22,280 nt of DNA, taken from NCBI GenBank assembly GCA_036003365.1, contig DASYSL010000186.1, positions 1 to 22,280 on the forward strand, read 5' to 3'. This document shows, piece by piece, positions 13,405-20,799 of this stretch. The translations under genes were made by a program, and so were the position numbers. Positions within the stretch are counted from its first letter, which is position 1. Every line of letters begins with the position of its first letter. The stretch is from DASYSL01 sp036003365. GTDB lineage: Bacteria > Eisenbacteria > RBG-16-71-46 > DASYSL01. The notes beneath the pieces were generated by a model, which saw nothing but the letters and a program-made list of their open reading frames with translations, had not been told where the DNA came from and ran no database searches.

Positions 13405-14208
13405 CTAGCGTCCCTTGAACTGCGGCTTGCGCTTCTCGATGTAGGCGTTGAGCCCTTCCTTGGCATCCTCGCCCTGGAAGAGCTGCTGCTGCAGCTCGCG
13501 CTCGACCGCGAGCGCCTGCTCGAAGCTGATCTCGAGTCCCGACTGCACCGAGCGCTTGATACGGCCCACAGCGCGCGACGCACGGTTCGGAGGGCAGAAG
13601 CCCTTGGCGTACTCGAGCACCTGGTCGAAGAAGTTGTCGCCCTCGAGAATCTGGTTCACGAGGCCGAGCTTCTCGGCTTCCTCGAAGTCGAACGTGCGGC
13701 CGGTCGCCATGAGCTCGATCGCCTTGCTCTTGCCGATGAGCCGGGCGATGCGCTGCGTGCCGCCCGTGCCGGGCAGGACGCCGAGCGCCACTTCCGGCAG
13801 GCCGATCTTGCCCGCGCCCTTCTTGGCGATGCGGATGTCGGCCGCCATCGCGATCTCGAGTCCGCCGCCCACCGTGTGGCCGTTCAAGGCCGCGATCACC
13901 AGCTTGGGCGTGTGCTCGAGACGGTTGAGCGTCTCGTTGGCGTGCAGGCAGAAGAAGTATTTGAAGTACGGGTCCGCCTTCGACAGCATCGCGATGTTGG
14001 CGCCCGCGCAGAAGAACTTGTCGCCCGCGCCGCGGATCAAGATCACGTGCACCTCGGGATCGAAGCGCGCGCGCAGGATGGCCTGGTCGAGCTCCTGCAT
14101 CATCTCGTACGTGTAGGTGTTGGCCGGCGGATCGCTCAATTCGAAGATGGCGACTCCACCCTGGGTCCGGTACGTCACCAGCTTGCCCATCGTTTCGACG
14201 CTGCTCAT
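13405..14208 (-). CDS. Enoyl-CoA hydratase/isomerase family protein
   Basis: 267-residue stand-alone crotonase. Oxyanion-hole segment FFCAGANIAML (65-75). Glu118 in GHTVGGGLEIAMAADIRIA and Glu139 in LPEVALGVLPGTGGTQRIAR align with the two catalytic glutamates of true hydratases, so hydration of 2-enoyl-CoA is the likely reaction. The C-terminal helix ends with EGLNAYIEKRKPQFKGR, the usual family ending. The ATG at 14208 has a strong AAGGAGGGG about seven bases upstream. Last gene of the operon, 35 bases after the thiolase, with a strong terminator behind it. It is distinct in sequence from the N-domain of the FadJ-like protein, so it probably serves a different substrate range. Confidence 0.92.
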   Translation of the reverse strand: MSSVETMGKLVTYRTQGGVAIFELSDPPANTYTYEMMQELDQAILRARFDPEVHVILIRGAGDKFFCAGANIAMLSKADPYFKYFFCLHANETLNRLEHTPKLVIAALNGHTVGGGLEIAMAADIRIAKKGAGKIGLPEVALGVLPGTGGTQRIARLIGKSKAIELMATGRTFDFEEAEKLGLVNQILEGDNFFDQVLEYAKGFCPPNRASRAVGRIKRSVQSGLEISFEQALAVERELQQQLFQGEDAKEGLNAYIEKRKPQFKGR

Positions 14209-14243
14209 CGCGCTCCCCTCCTTCGGTTGTGCTTCCGTTCGAT

Positions 14244-15437
14244 CTATCGTGCCAGATTCTCGAAGAGCGCCGCCACGCCCTGCCCGCCGCTCACGCAGAG
14301 CGTGGCGATGCCGTAGCGCCCCTTCCGCCTTGCCAGCTCGGCCAAGAGAGTGACCGCGATGCGCGTCCCGCTGCAACCGGTCGGGTGGCCGAGCGCGATC
14401 GCGCCGCCGTTCACGTTGAGCCGGGCGCGATCGAAGTGCAGCTCGCGGTCGCAGGCGATCACCTGTGCGGCGAAGGCTTCGTTCAGCTCCACCAGGTCGA
14501 TCTCGGTCAGGTTGAGCAGGTTCTGGCTCAGGAGCTTCTCGACCGCGGGCACGGGACCGATCCCCATGCGGGCGGGATCCACCCCCACCGCCACCGCGTC
14601 CACCAGGCGCGCCTGCACGACCGCGTCGAGCCGGTCGGCCGCGTCCTCCGAGAGCACGAGCATGGCCGCGCCGCCGTCGGTGATCGCCGACGAGTTGCCG
14701 GCATGCACGCTGCCTTCCTTCTTGAACACGGGCGGCAGCTTGCCGAGACCCTCGAGCGTGGTGTCGGCGCGCGGATGCTCGTCCTTGTCGACGCGCGTCT
14801 CGCGTCCCTTGGCATCTTTCACCACGACCGGCGCCACCTCGTCGGCGAAGCGGCCGTCGGCCCACGCCGCGGCGGCGCGCCGCTGCGAGGCGAGCGCGTA
14901 TTCGTCCTGCTCGGCGCGCGTGATGTCGTACTCGGTGACCAGGGTCTCGGCGGTCTCGCCCATCACCTGGCCGCACAAGGGGCACAGGTAGCCGTCGCGA
15001 TACATGGCGTCGACGAGTGTGAGATCGCCGAGCTTCTTGCCCCAGCGTCCATCGGGATAGAGAAACGGAATCGCGCTCATGTTCTCGGCGCCGCCCGCGA
15101 GCACGACGTCGGCCTCGCCGAGCGCCACCGTGCGCGCCGCCTCGATCACGCTCATGAGGCCCGAGGCGCAGGCCATGTTGATGGTGAAAGCCGGCACACG
15201 GTCGGCGAGACCACTACGGCGCACCACCTGGCGCGCCAGGTTGGGCCCGTTGCCGGCCTGCCGCGCGTGGCCGAAGACGACTTGCTCGACGGCGTCGGCC
15301 GGCACGTGGGCGCGCTCGAGCGCGGCACGCGCCGCCACCGCGCCCAATTCTGCCGCCGGCACGCCCGCGAGCCCGCCACCGAACTTACCGATGGGCGTGC
15401 GCACCGCACCCGCCACGAACACTTTTCTACCGTTCAA
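14244..15437 (-). CDS. Acetyl-CoA acyltransferase (thiolase), second copy
   Basis: 397-residue thiolase, the shorter AtoB/PaaJ/FadA-size class. Catalytic Cys90 in NMACASGLMSVIEA, His351 in GGAIALGHPTGCSGTR, Cys381 in CVSGGQGVAAL, plus NEAFAAQVIA. An unusual point: the pantetheine-loop segment that in many thiolases reads HMGxTAE here reads CPLCGQVMGETAE (about 153-165), with a CxxC pair and Val in place of His. The start is taken as TTG 15437 (MNGRKVFVAGAVRTPIG), 16 bases after the aldehyde dehydrogenase stop; a GTG five codons later is possible. Likely direction is degradative, given the neighbouring 3-hydroxyacyl-CoA dehydrogenase and hydratase, but acetoacetyl-CoA synthesis cannot be excluded. 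Confidence 0.92.
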   Translation of the reverse strand: MNGRKVFVAGAVRTPIGKFGGGLAGVPAAELGAVAARAALERAHVPADAVEQVVFGHARQAGNGPNLARQVVRRSGLADRVPAFTINMACASGLMSVIEAARTVALGEADVVLAGGAENMSAIPFLYPDGRWGKKLGDLTLVDAMYRDGYLCPLCGQVMGETAETLVTEYDITRAEQDEYALASQRRAAAAWADGRFADEVAPVVVKDAKGRETRVDKDEHPRADTTLEGLGKLPPVFKKEGSVHAGNSSAITDGGAAMLVLSEDAADRLDAVVQARLVDAVAVGVDPARMGIGPVPAVEKLLSQNLLNLTEIDLVELNEAFAAQVIACDRELHFDRARLNVNGGAIALGHPTGCSGTRIAVTLLAELARRKGRYGIATLCVSGGQGVAALFENLAR

Positions 15438-15453
15438 ATGGAAAAGGCTCCCA

Positions 15454-16938
15454 TCAGGAGAGATCCACCCACACCGTCTTGAGCTGCGTGTAGCCGTCGA
15501 GCGCCGCCGAGCCCAGCAGACGGCCGTAGCCGCTCTGCTTGTAGCCTCCGAACGAGGCTGCCGCGTCGTAGCGGTTGTACGTGTTCACCCATACGGTTCC
15601 GGCCTGGAGGCGGCGCGCCACGCGATGCGCGCGCTTCACGTCCCTGGTCCACAAGCCGGCGGCGAGACCATAGGGCGAGTCGTTGGCCAGACGCACCGCG
15701 TCGTCCTCGGAATCGAACGGCAGCACGACGAGCACGGGGCCGAAGATCTCCTCGCGCGAGATCGTCATCTCGGGCTTCACCTGGTCGAAGACCGTGGCCT
15801 CGACGAAGTAGCCCTTGCCGTTCACCGTGGCCGCCTGGCCGCCGCACAGGAGGCGCGCGCCTTCCGATTTGCCCTTTTCGATGTAACCCAGAACCGTCTT
15901 CTGCTGCGCGCCGCTGACCACCGCGCCGAGGCGCGTCTTGGGATCGAAGGGATCGCCGGGCGCGCGCTTCTTTGCCTGCTCGACCACCTTCTCGACCACC
16001 TGGTCGTGCACCGAGCGCTCGACCAGCAAGCGCGAGCCGGCGGCGCACACCTCGCCCTTGCCGTAGAAGATGCCGGCGATGGCGCCGCGCACCGCGGCGT
16101 CGAGATCGGCGTCGGCGAAGATCACGTTGGGACTCTTGCCGCCGAGCTCGAGCGAGACCTTCTTCACCGTCTCGGCGCAGGCGCGCGCGATCCACTTGCC
16201 GACCTCGGTCGAGCCGGTGAAGGAGATCTTGTCGACGCCGGGATGGTTCACGAGCGCCGCCCCCGCCGCCGATCCCGGCCCGGGCACGACGTTGAACGCG
16301 CCGGCGGGCACGCCGGCCTCGGCCATGACCTCGGCGAGGAGGAGCGCGGTGAGCGGCGTCTGCTGCGCCGGCTTGAGCACCACCGCGTTGCCGGCGGCGA
16401 GCGCCGGTGCGATGTGCCAGGTCGCCATGTTGAGCGGAAAGTTCCACGGCACGATCGAGCCCACGACGCCGAGCGGCTCGCGCAGCGTGTACGCGTGGAA
16501 CGCCCCGGCCGAGAGCGGCAGCACGTCGCTCGTCATCTTGCTCGGCCAGCCCGCGAAGTACTGGAACACGGAGACCGACTCGGCGACATCGATCTTGGAC
16601 TCGAAGAGCGGCTTGCCGTTGTTCAACGTCTCGAGCGTCGCGAACTCGTCGGCGCGGCGCGCCAGGCCCTCGGCGACCTTGCGCAGCATGGCCTCGCGGT
16701 CGCGCGGCGTCATCTTGCGCCAGGCGCCGGTCTCGTCGTCGAAGGCAGCGCGCGCCGCGGTCACGGCGCGGTTCACGTCGTCCGGGCCGGCTTCGGCGCA
16801 GGTGGTCAAGTTCTCGCCGAGCGCCGGATTCTCGACGGCGAACGTCTTGCCCGAGGCGGCGTCCTGCCACTCGCCGCCGATGAACAGCTTGCCGGGGCGA
16901 ACCTGGGTCGCGGAATGGGGTGTCGTCGCCGTGCTCAT
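15454..16938 (-). CDS. NAD(P)+-dependent aldehyde dehydrogenase (ALDH1/2-like)
   Basis: 494-residue aldehyde dehydrogenase oxidising an aldehyde to the acid. Catalytic apparatus: Asn166 in VPWNFPLNMATW, Lys189 in VVLKPAQQTPL, the FTGSTEVGKWI nucleotide-loop motif (240-250), Glu264 in LELGGKSPNVIF, and nucleophile Cys298 in YGKGEVCAAGSR. EEIFGPVL and the C-terminal FGGYKQSGYGR place it near the betaine/retinal/phenylacetaldehyde dehydrogenase group; substrate is not readable. The start codon overlaps the stop of the upstream dehydrogenase (ATGA, 16935-16938). In this operon it might produce acids that are then CoA-activated, for example from alcohols, amines or aromatics. Confidence 0.93.
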   Translation of the reverse strand: MSTATTPHSATQVRPGKLFIGGEWQDAASGKTFAVENPALGENLTTCAEAGPDDVNRAVTAARAAFDDETGAWRKMTPRDREAMLRKVAEGLARRADEFATLETLNNGKPLFESKIDVAESVSVFQYFAGWPSKMTSDVLPLSAGAFHAYTLREPLGVVGSIVPWNFPLNMATWHIAPALAAGNAVVLKPAQQTPLTALLLAEVMAEAGVPAGAFNVVPGPGSAAGAALVNHPGVDKISFTGSTEVGKWIARACAETVKKVSLELGGKSPNVIFADADLDAAVRGAIAGIFYGKGEVCAAGSRLLVERSVHDQVVEKVVEQAKKRAPGDPFDPKTRLGAVVSGAQQKTVLGYIEKGKSEGARLLCGGQAATVNGKGYFVEATVFDQVKPEMTISREEIFGPVLVVLPFDSEDDAVRLANDSPYGLAAGLWTRDVKRAHRVARRLQAGTVWVNTYNRYDAAASFGGYKQSGYGRLLGSAALDGYTQLKTVWVDLS

Positions 16939-17834
16939 CGTGCCTCCATCGCCGACAAAGATGCGCTGCCGCGCGGTACCGGCTTCCCATCGACGTAGTC
17001 GTACACGCCGCGGCCGGCCTTGCGGCCGAGGCGTCCCGCCTTCACGTACTGCACCATGAGCGGCACCGGGCGGAAGCGCTCGCCCAAGGTCTGGGAAAGA
17101 AACGTCAGGATGCTGAGACGCGTGTCGAGGCCCACGAGATCCACGAGCTCGAACGGGCCCATCGGGTGGTTGAGTCCCAGCTTGAGCGCCTTGTCGATGT
17201 CCTCGGGCGGGGCCACGCCTTCCTGCAGCATGCGGAAGGCCTCGTTGCCGATGAGCGCGTTGATGCGCGTGGTGATGAAGCCCGGCGACTCGTTCACCAC
17301 GACAGTCTCCTTGCCCATGCGTTGCGAGACTTCCTCGGCCGTGCGCACGGTCTCGGGGTCGGTCTCGAGGGCGCGCACGATCTCGATCAGGCGCATGCGA
17401 TGCACCGGATTGAAGAAGTGCATGCCGACCACGCGCGGCGCGCGCGACGTCGCCGCCGCCATCTCGGTGACCGAGAGCGACGAGGTGTTGGTGGCGAGCA
17501 TGGTCTCGGGGCGCGTGGCGCGATCGAGGCGTTGGAAGAGATCGAGCTTGAGGCGGATGTCCTCGGGCGCGGCTTCGATGACCAGATCGGCCTTGGCGCA
17601 GGCGCCTTCCAGCTCGCGGCTCGTGCTCAGGCGAAGCGCGCGGGCGGCGCCAGCGTCGACTTTACCCGCCTCGACGCCCTTGTCGACGAGCTTTCGGATC
17701 TCGTCTTCGGCGCGCGTCAGAACCTCGGCGCTCACGTCATGGAGCGTCGTATCGAAGCCGGCGACGGCGGCGGCGTACGCGATGCCGCGCCCCATGATGC
17801 CGGCGCCCAGGACCGCGATCCGCTCGACGCGCAT
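16935..17834 (-). CDS. 3-hydroxyacyl-CoA dehydrogenase (Hbd/PaaH-like)
   Basis: 299-residue stand-alone NAD-dependent dehydrogenase. Rossmann motif AVLGAGIMGRGIAYAAA (7-23), ADLVIEAAPED (82-92), ATNTSSLSV, catalytic His139 in VGMHFFNPVHRMRLIEIV with Glu151, then SPGFITTRINALIGNEAF and the C-terminal domain with GLNHPMGPFELVDLVGLD and AGRLGRKAGRGVYDY. Length and motifs match Hbd/PaaH enzymes that act on short-chain or dicarboxylic 3-hydroxyacyl-CoA. First gene of the HAD-ALDH-thiolase-hydratase operon. GAGG lies a few bases before its ATG, and a 7-bp inverted repeat lies at 17853-17871. Compared with the dehydrogenase half of the FadJ-like protein it is similar in motifs but clearly a separate gene. 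Confidence 0.94.
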   Translation of the reverse strand: MRVERIAVLGAGIMGRGIAYAAAVAGFDTTLHDVSAEVLTRAEDEIRKLVDKGVEAGKVDAGAARALRLSTSRELEGACAKADLVIEAAPEDIRLKLDLFQRLDRATRPETMLATNTSSLSVTEMAAATSRAPRVVGMHFFNPVHRMRLIEIVRALETDPETVRTAEEVSQRMGKETVVVNESPGFITTRINALIGNEAFRMLQEGVAPPEDIDKALKLGLNHPMGPFELVDLVGLDTRLSILTFLSQTLGERFRPVPLMVQYVKAGRLGRKAGRGVYDYVDGKPVPRGSASLSAMEAR

Positions 17835-17852
17835 GGATGACCTCGGGGGTGG

Positions 17853-17871
17853 CGAAAACGGTGGGTTTTCG
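17853..17871. promoter_or_regulatory. Candidate operator upstream of the acyl-CoA operon
   Basis: CGAAAAC-N5-GTTTTCG: a perfect 7-bp inverted repeat with a 5-bp centre, 19 bp in total, 19-37 bases before the ATG of the first gene. Size and position suit a TetR-, GntR- or MarR-type repressor site, which often control such operons. No regulator gene is in the window. Confidence 0.45.
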
Positions 17872-17921
17872 AAAGGGCTCGTGACCGCCGCAGTCTAATG
17901 GAGGGCATCCACAAGCAACAA

Positions 17922-17944
17922 GGCCCGCTCTCTGCGAGCGGGCC
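17922..17944 (-). terminator. Probable terminator of the Gly-rich exported protein gene
   Basis: Perfect 9-bp stem GGCCCGCTC / GAGCGGGCC with 5-nt loop. On the minus strand it is followed by the T-rich TTGTTGCTTG. It lies 57 bases past the stop codon at 18002 and upstream of the next operon's promoter region. The T-tract is interrupted, hence moderate confidence. Confidence 0.6.
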
Positions 17945-18001
17945 CTGCTGGTGGAGCACGCGAGATGGTTTTCGCGCCGCGGGGGATGCACCGCGTGAGC
18001 G

Positions 18002-19384
18002 CTAGCGGCCGCGACCTCCGCCGCCGCCGTGCGCGCCGCCGCCCATGGGCATGCCGCCCATGCGACCGAAGGCCTGGCCCGAAGGCACGCCGCCCGCGCC
18101 GCGACCGAAGCCGTGCGCGTAGCCGCCGGCGCCGCCACCGAAGCCGCGCGAAGGCATGCTGCCGTCACTGCGTCCGCCGCCGCCACCGCCGCCGCGGATG
18201 ATCTGCGGCGATCCGCCATCACGCGGCGCGCCGAAGCCTCGGCCGGTGCCGCGCGCGGCCGGAGCGCCGTAGCTGCCACGCGAAGGTGCCGACATGTAGT
18301 TGCGGCCGCCGCGGCCGTAGCCACCGCCGTAGGTCGTGCGCGAGCGCCCCCACGCCTGGCCGCCGCCGCGATTGCCGCCGCCACGGATGATCTGGCTGCC
18401 CATGGCCCGGCTCCAGGCGCTGCCGCCCCCCAGGTTGCTGCCGCGGCTGTAGCTGCCACCGCCGCCGCGGCTGTACGTGCCACTGCCGCCGCCCAGGTTG
18501 CCGCCACGGCTGTAGGTGCCACCGCCACCGCCGCCACCGCGCGTCCACGCGCCTCGCGAGACGACGCCGGTGCGCATCTCGCGGTTCGCCATGCCGCCGA
18601 GATCGGAGGTGCGAGTGCGATACGCCGTCGCACCGCCCGCCGTGACGCCCCCGCCCGAGCGCGCGCGATTCTCGATCGAGCCGCCCGTGTTCAGCATGTG
18701 GCGTCCGCTGGTCGTGCCGCTCCAGTCATGCCAGCTGAGCGTGCCGCCGCCGTAGGGATGGCCGCCGCTCTGATAGTAGGTGCGATAGCCGCTGTAACCG
18801 CTGCCGCAGTAGGAGCTGCCGTAGTACGCCGAAGCGTGCGCGCACGAGAAGTACGGATAGCCGTAGTAGCCGTAGGAATACGGCCAGTAATACGTGGCAT
18901 AGAACGACGGCCAGTAGCCGATGCTGAACGAGAACCCGGGGCTGTACATGTAGCTATAGAAAAACGGATCGTAGAAATACGCGCGGGCGAGTGGGCCGTA
19001 GTAATAGCCCGGACTGAACACGTAGGGCGTTCCGTCCGCGGTCGGCAGCTGCGCTTCGTCGGGTTGCTGATCCTGATCCTGGTTCTGATCGCCTTCGCCG
19101 AGCTGATAGCCGAACTTGTCGGCCGCCGCCTGAGGATCGATCAGCGCCTGCACGACGTCGTCCGAGACGCCTTTGTCGTGCAGATAGTCGATGTCGTCGG
19201 AGGTGAGATCCCAAGCCTCGGCGTCGGCGCAGATCTTGGCGATGATGACGCCGTCGTCCGTGCCCTGCTTGGTCAGCTCGATCGCGTCATCGGGCGACAT
19301 GGCCCACGAGGTCGCGGCACAGCCGAACGCGAGGAGCGCGGCGAGGGAAACGGCTTTGATCAAACTGCGGAGGGCGCGCTGCAT
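18002..19384 (-). CDS. Exported Tyr-rich then Gly/Arg-rich low-complexity protein
   Basis: 460 residues from ATG 19384, with GGGAG about eight bases upstream. Residues 1-28 are a signal peptide (basic MQRALRSLIK, hydrophobic core, TSWA cleavage). Residues 29-83 form a short helical domain, SPDDAIELTKQGTDDGVIIA ... DLTSDDIDYLHDKGVSDDVV; I recall this AIELTKxG...LHxxGVSDxVV pattern from other bacterial exported proteins. A Gln/Asp linker (97-110, QNQDQDQQPDE) follows. Then comes a Tyr/Phe/Trp-dense segment (about 121-205, with YYWPYSYGYYGYPYF). From about 240 to the end it is Gly-rich with many SRG, GRG and RGG tripeptides and polyglycine runs, ending GGGGGRGR. Two Cys (181 and 193) lie in the Tyr segment. 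The long tail looks disordered or matrix-like. Function unknown; a surface, biofilm or structural role is only a guess. The frame upstream of 19384 overlaps the next gene and is not used. Confidence 0.78.
   Translation of the reverse strand: MQRALRSLIKAVSLAALLAFGCAATSWAMSPDDAIELTKQGTDDGVIIAKICADAEAWDLTSDDIDYLHDKGVSDDVVQALIDPQAAADKFGYQLGEGDQNQDQDQQPDEAQLPTADGTPYVFSPGYYYGPLARAYFYDPFFYSYMYSPGFSFSIGYWPSFYATYYWPYSYGYYGYPYFSCAHASAYYGSSYCGSGYSGYRTYYQSGGHPYGGGTLSWHDWSGTTSGRHMLNTGGSIENRARSGGGVTAGGATAYRTRTSDLGGMANREMRTGVVSRGAWTRGGGGGGGTYSRGGNLGGGSGTYSRGGGGSYSRGSNLGGGSAWSRAMGSQIIRGGGNRGGGQAWGRSRTTYGGGYGRGGRNYMSAPSRGSYGAPAARGTGRGFGAPRDGGSPQIIRGGGGGGGRSDGSMPSRGFGGGAGGYAHGFGRGAGGVPSGQAFGRMGGMPMGGGAHGGGGGRGR
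18419..18517 (-). repeat. Direct repeats in the Gly-rich protein gene
   Basis: Residues 290-301 (TYSRGGNLGGGS) recur almost exactly at 311-322 (SYSRGSNLGGGS), separated by a related GTYSRGGGG. A second short repeat, QIIRGGG, occurs at 331-337 and again at 394-400. On the plus strand the block reads as CCGCCGCCA-rich DNA, so slippage or assembly error in this stretch is plausible. Confidence 0.65.
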
Positions 19385-19485
19385 GGTGCGACTCCCGTTC
19401 CGGGCGCGACCGCCCAAATAGCGGACAACGGATCCTGTTCCTGTCGACATTGTACGCCTTTCGGGCCGCCCCGCGGCCCCGCGCC

Positions 19486-19872
19486 TTAGACTCCGGGCGC
19501 TCCGATCCGCTCCCAGCGATTCTGGTCGAGGTTGTAGATCCAGCAAACACCGGCCTTGGTGATCAAGAAGCCGAATCCCTGCATGTGCGAGATGTCCTGT
19601 GCCGCGACCGGCAGAGGCAGAACCTTTCGCCTCTCCCCGTCGAGCGAGAACGACTGGTCGACTGTGACCCACTTGCGACTCTCAGGGCGGTATTGCCACA
19701 GGTTCCCGTCGTCGGTGAGCACGCCGCCCACCCCCCAAGCCATGAGGATGTTGCCCGAAGGCGCGGCCGCGCGCGCCGTCTTCCCGTGCCCCGCGAGGAC
19801 CGCCAAGCCGATGACCACAGCGAAGATGGCGAGAAATACGGGCGCGAAGCGCGAAGCCGTGCGGCGGGACAT
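19486..19872 (-). CDS. Small exported or membrane-anchored protein, unknown
   Basis: 128 residues with a strong GGAGG five bases before ATG 19872. Residues 9-30 (FAPVFLAIFAVVIGLAVLAG) are a signal peptide or N-terminal anchor, followed by TARAAAPSG, where cleavage after ARA is possible. The mature part (about 36-128) is beta-rich with repeated Trp/Tyr strands: GVLTDDGNLWQYRPESRKWV, then GFGFLITKAGVCWIYNLDQN and RWERIG. This resembles two blades of a beta-propeller-like or Kelch-like repeat (xxWxYxxxxxxWxxV) but is too short for a whole propeller. One Cys. It lies 101 bases upstream of the Gly-rich protein gene on the same strand, so the two may be co-expressed. No family recognised. Confidence 0.7.
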   Translation of the reverse strand: MSRRTASRFAPVFLAIFAVVIGLAVLAGHGKTARAAAPSGNILMAWGVGGVLTDDGNLWQYRPESRKWVTVDQSFSLDGERRKVLPLPVAAQDISHMQGFGFLITKAGVCWIYNLDQNRWERIGAPGV

Positions 19873-19979
19873 GTCGACCTCCGGTGCGGCGGGTACGGGA
19901 GAAGAGCCCAGGTGCCGATCGGGCCCATGAGGTTCGATAGCATCTTCCGCGCCGAGGCCTCGTCCCCTAGAGTCCCGGC

Positions 19980-20462
19980 ATGGAAGCGGTCTGGCTGAAC
20001 TTCCTGCATCTCCTGGCGGCCACCGTCTGGGTGGGCGGCTCCTTGGCCATCCCTCTCGTCATCACTCCCGTGATTCGCGCCAAGCTGCCCCCGGACCAAC
20101 GCATCGCGATGATCGCGGCCATGGGCGCGCGCTTCCGTCCCTACGGCTGGACGGCGCTCACGATTCTGGCCTTGACGGGTATTCGCCGCATGATGCTCGC
20201 CTTCGCCGGCAACGACGTAGGACACGCCCTGCAGACGACGTCGTACGGGCAGGCGCTACGCGCCAAGATCCTGCTCTTCGTCGTGCTCGTGGTCATCCAG
20301 GCGGTGCACGACTTCATTCTCGGACCCCGCCTCAAGAAGCTGGCGATGGACAAGAGCCCGGATCTCGCCCGCATGCGCAAGCTGACGATCGGCCTCGCCG
20401 GCGGCGGTCTCCTGATCACCATCTTGATCGTCTACGTGGCGGCCGGGCTGCGTTACCGGTGA
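19980..20462 (+). CDS. CopD-like integral membrane protein
   Basis: 160 residues with four predicted membrane helices: about 5-30, 56-74, 93-113 and 136-157. The first helix has the HLLAATVWVGGSLAIPLV pattern (His10, Trp17) seen in the CopD / YidH-like membrane protein group, and the third has VVIQAVHDFILGPRL with His109. These helix-borne histidines could bind haem or a metal ion. The group includes copper-resistance CopD and several uncharacterised relatives; a copper role here is unproven since no copC, copA or other copper gene is near. It is divergent from the small exported protein gene (107 bp between starts). No clear ribosome site precedes ATG 19980. Confidence 0.75.
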   Translation: MEAVWLNFLHLLAATVWVGGSLAIPLVITPVIRAKLPPDQRIAMIAAMGARFRPYGWTALTILALTGIRRMMLAFAGNDVGHALQTTSYGQALRAKILLFVVLVVIQAVHDFILGPRLKKLAMDKSPDLARMRKLTIGLAGGGLLITILIVYVAAGLRYR

Positions 20463-20799
20463 ATCCGAAGTGATTTAGTAGGCGCACCCGTTTCAAGACG
20501 GGTTGACCCACCATTTCAGACACTCAACGGCGACGAAAACGATTACAGTTGACAGTCCGTCCGGAGGGCGTACCGTTCTTGGCGCAGCCGGGCAAGGGAA
20601 GTCCCTGGCACGGAATTCCCAAACCCTACTTGTTTCCCGGCGCTGCAACGGGAACGGAATGGGCGGTACGGCGCCTCTCCTTTGAGCGAGGTGGGAGCGT
20701 GTCGGCCGACTCAAGCCTCAGGGAGGGGGCTGCGTGAGGCGCACGACCGGTCACATGCCCAGACCGATTCCCTCCGTGCGCCGTTTCATCTCCCCGCCG
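20463..20799. other. 337-bp region with no confident gene; scattered inverted repeats
   Basis: Between the CopD-like gene and the deacetylase (convergent). It holds ACCCGT-N6-ACGGGT (20486-20503, no U-tract), a perfect -35-like TTGACA (20549-20554) with a weak TACCGT at 16 bp, CGTACCG near 20569 complementary to CGGTACG about 95 bases later, a GACCGGTC palindrome (20745-20752), and GGCGCAC/GTGCGCC (20738-20744 and 20776-20782). Short frames at 20503 and 20549 (plus) and 20493-20714 (minus) lack ribosome sites and recognisable content. It could hold a structured RNA or a decayed gene; I cannot decide. Confidence 0.4.

Noticed and set aside
15079..16998. 639-aa plus-strand frame opposite the aldehyde dehydrogenase and thiolase
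   Set aside because: Same antisense effect: low-complexity Arg/Ala/Glu translation, no motif, fully covered by real minus-strand genes.
18170..18550. CRISPR-like or satellite DNA impression from repeated CCGCCGCCA units
   Set aside because: Units are irregular, codon-phased and explained by Gly/Arg-rich protein sequence; there are no uniform repeats with unique spacers.
18029..19489. 486-aa Ala-rich plus-strand frame opposite the Gly-rich gene
   Set aside because: It is the complement of Gly and Arg codons, which gives Ala-rich runs. The minus-strand frame has a signal peptide, a ribosome site and a terminator.
20503..20737. Short plus-strand frames (60 and 62 aa) in the gap after the CopD-like gene
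   Set aside because: No ribosome-binding site, no recognisable domain, mutually overlapping in different frames.
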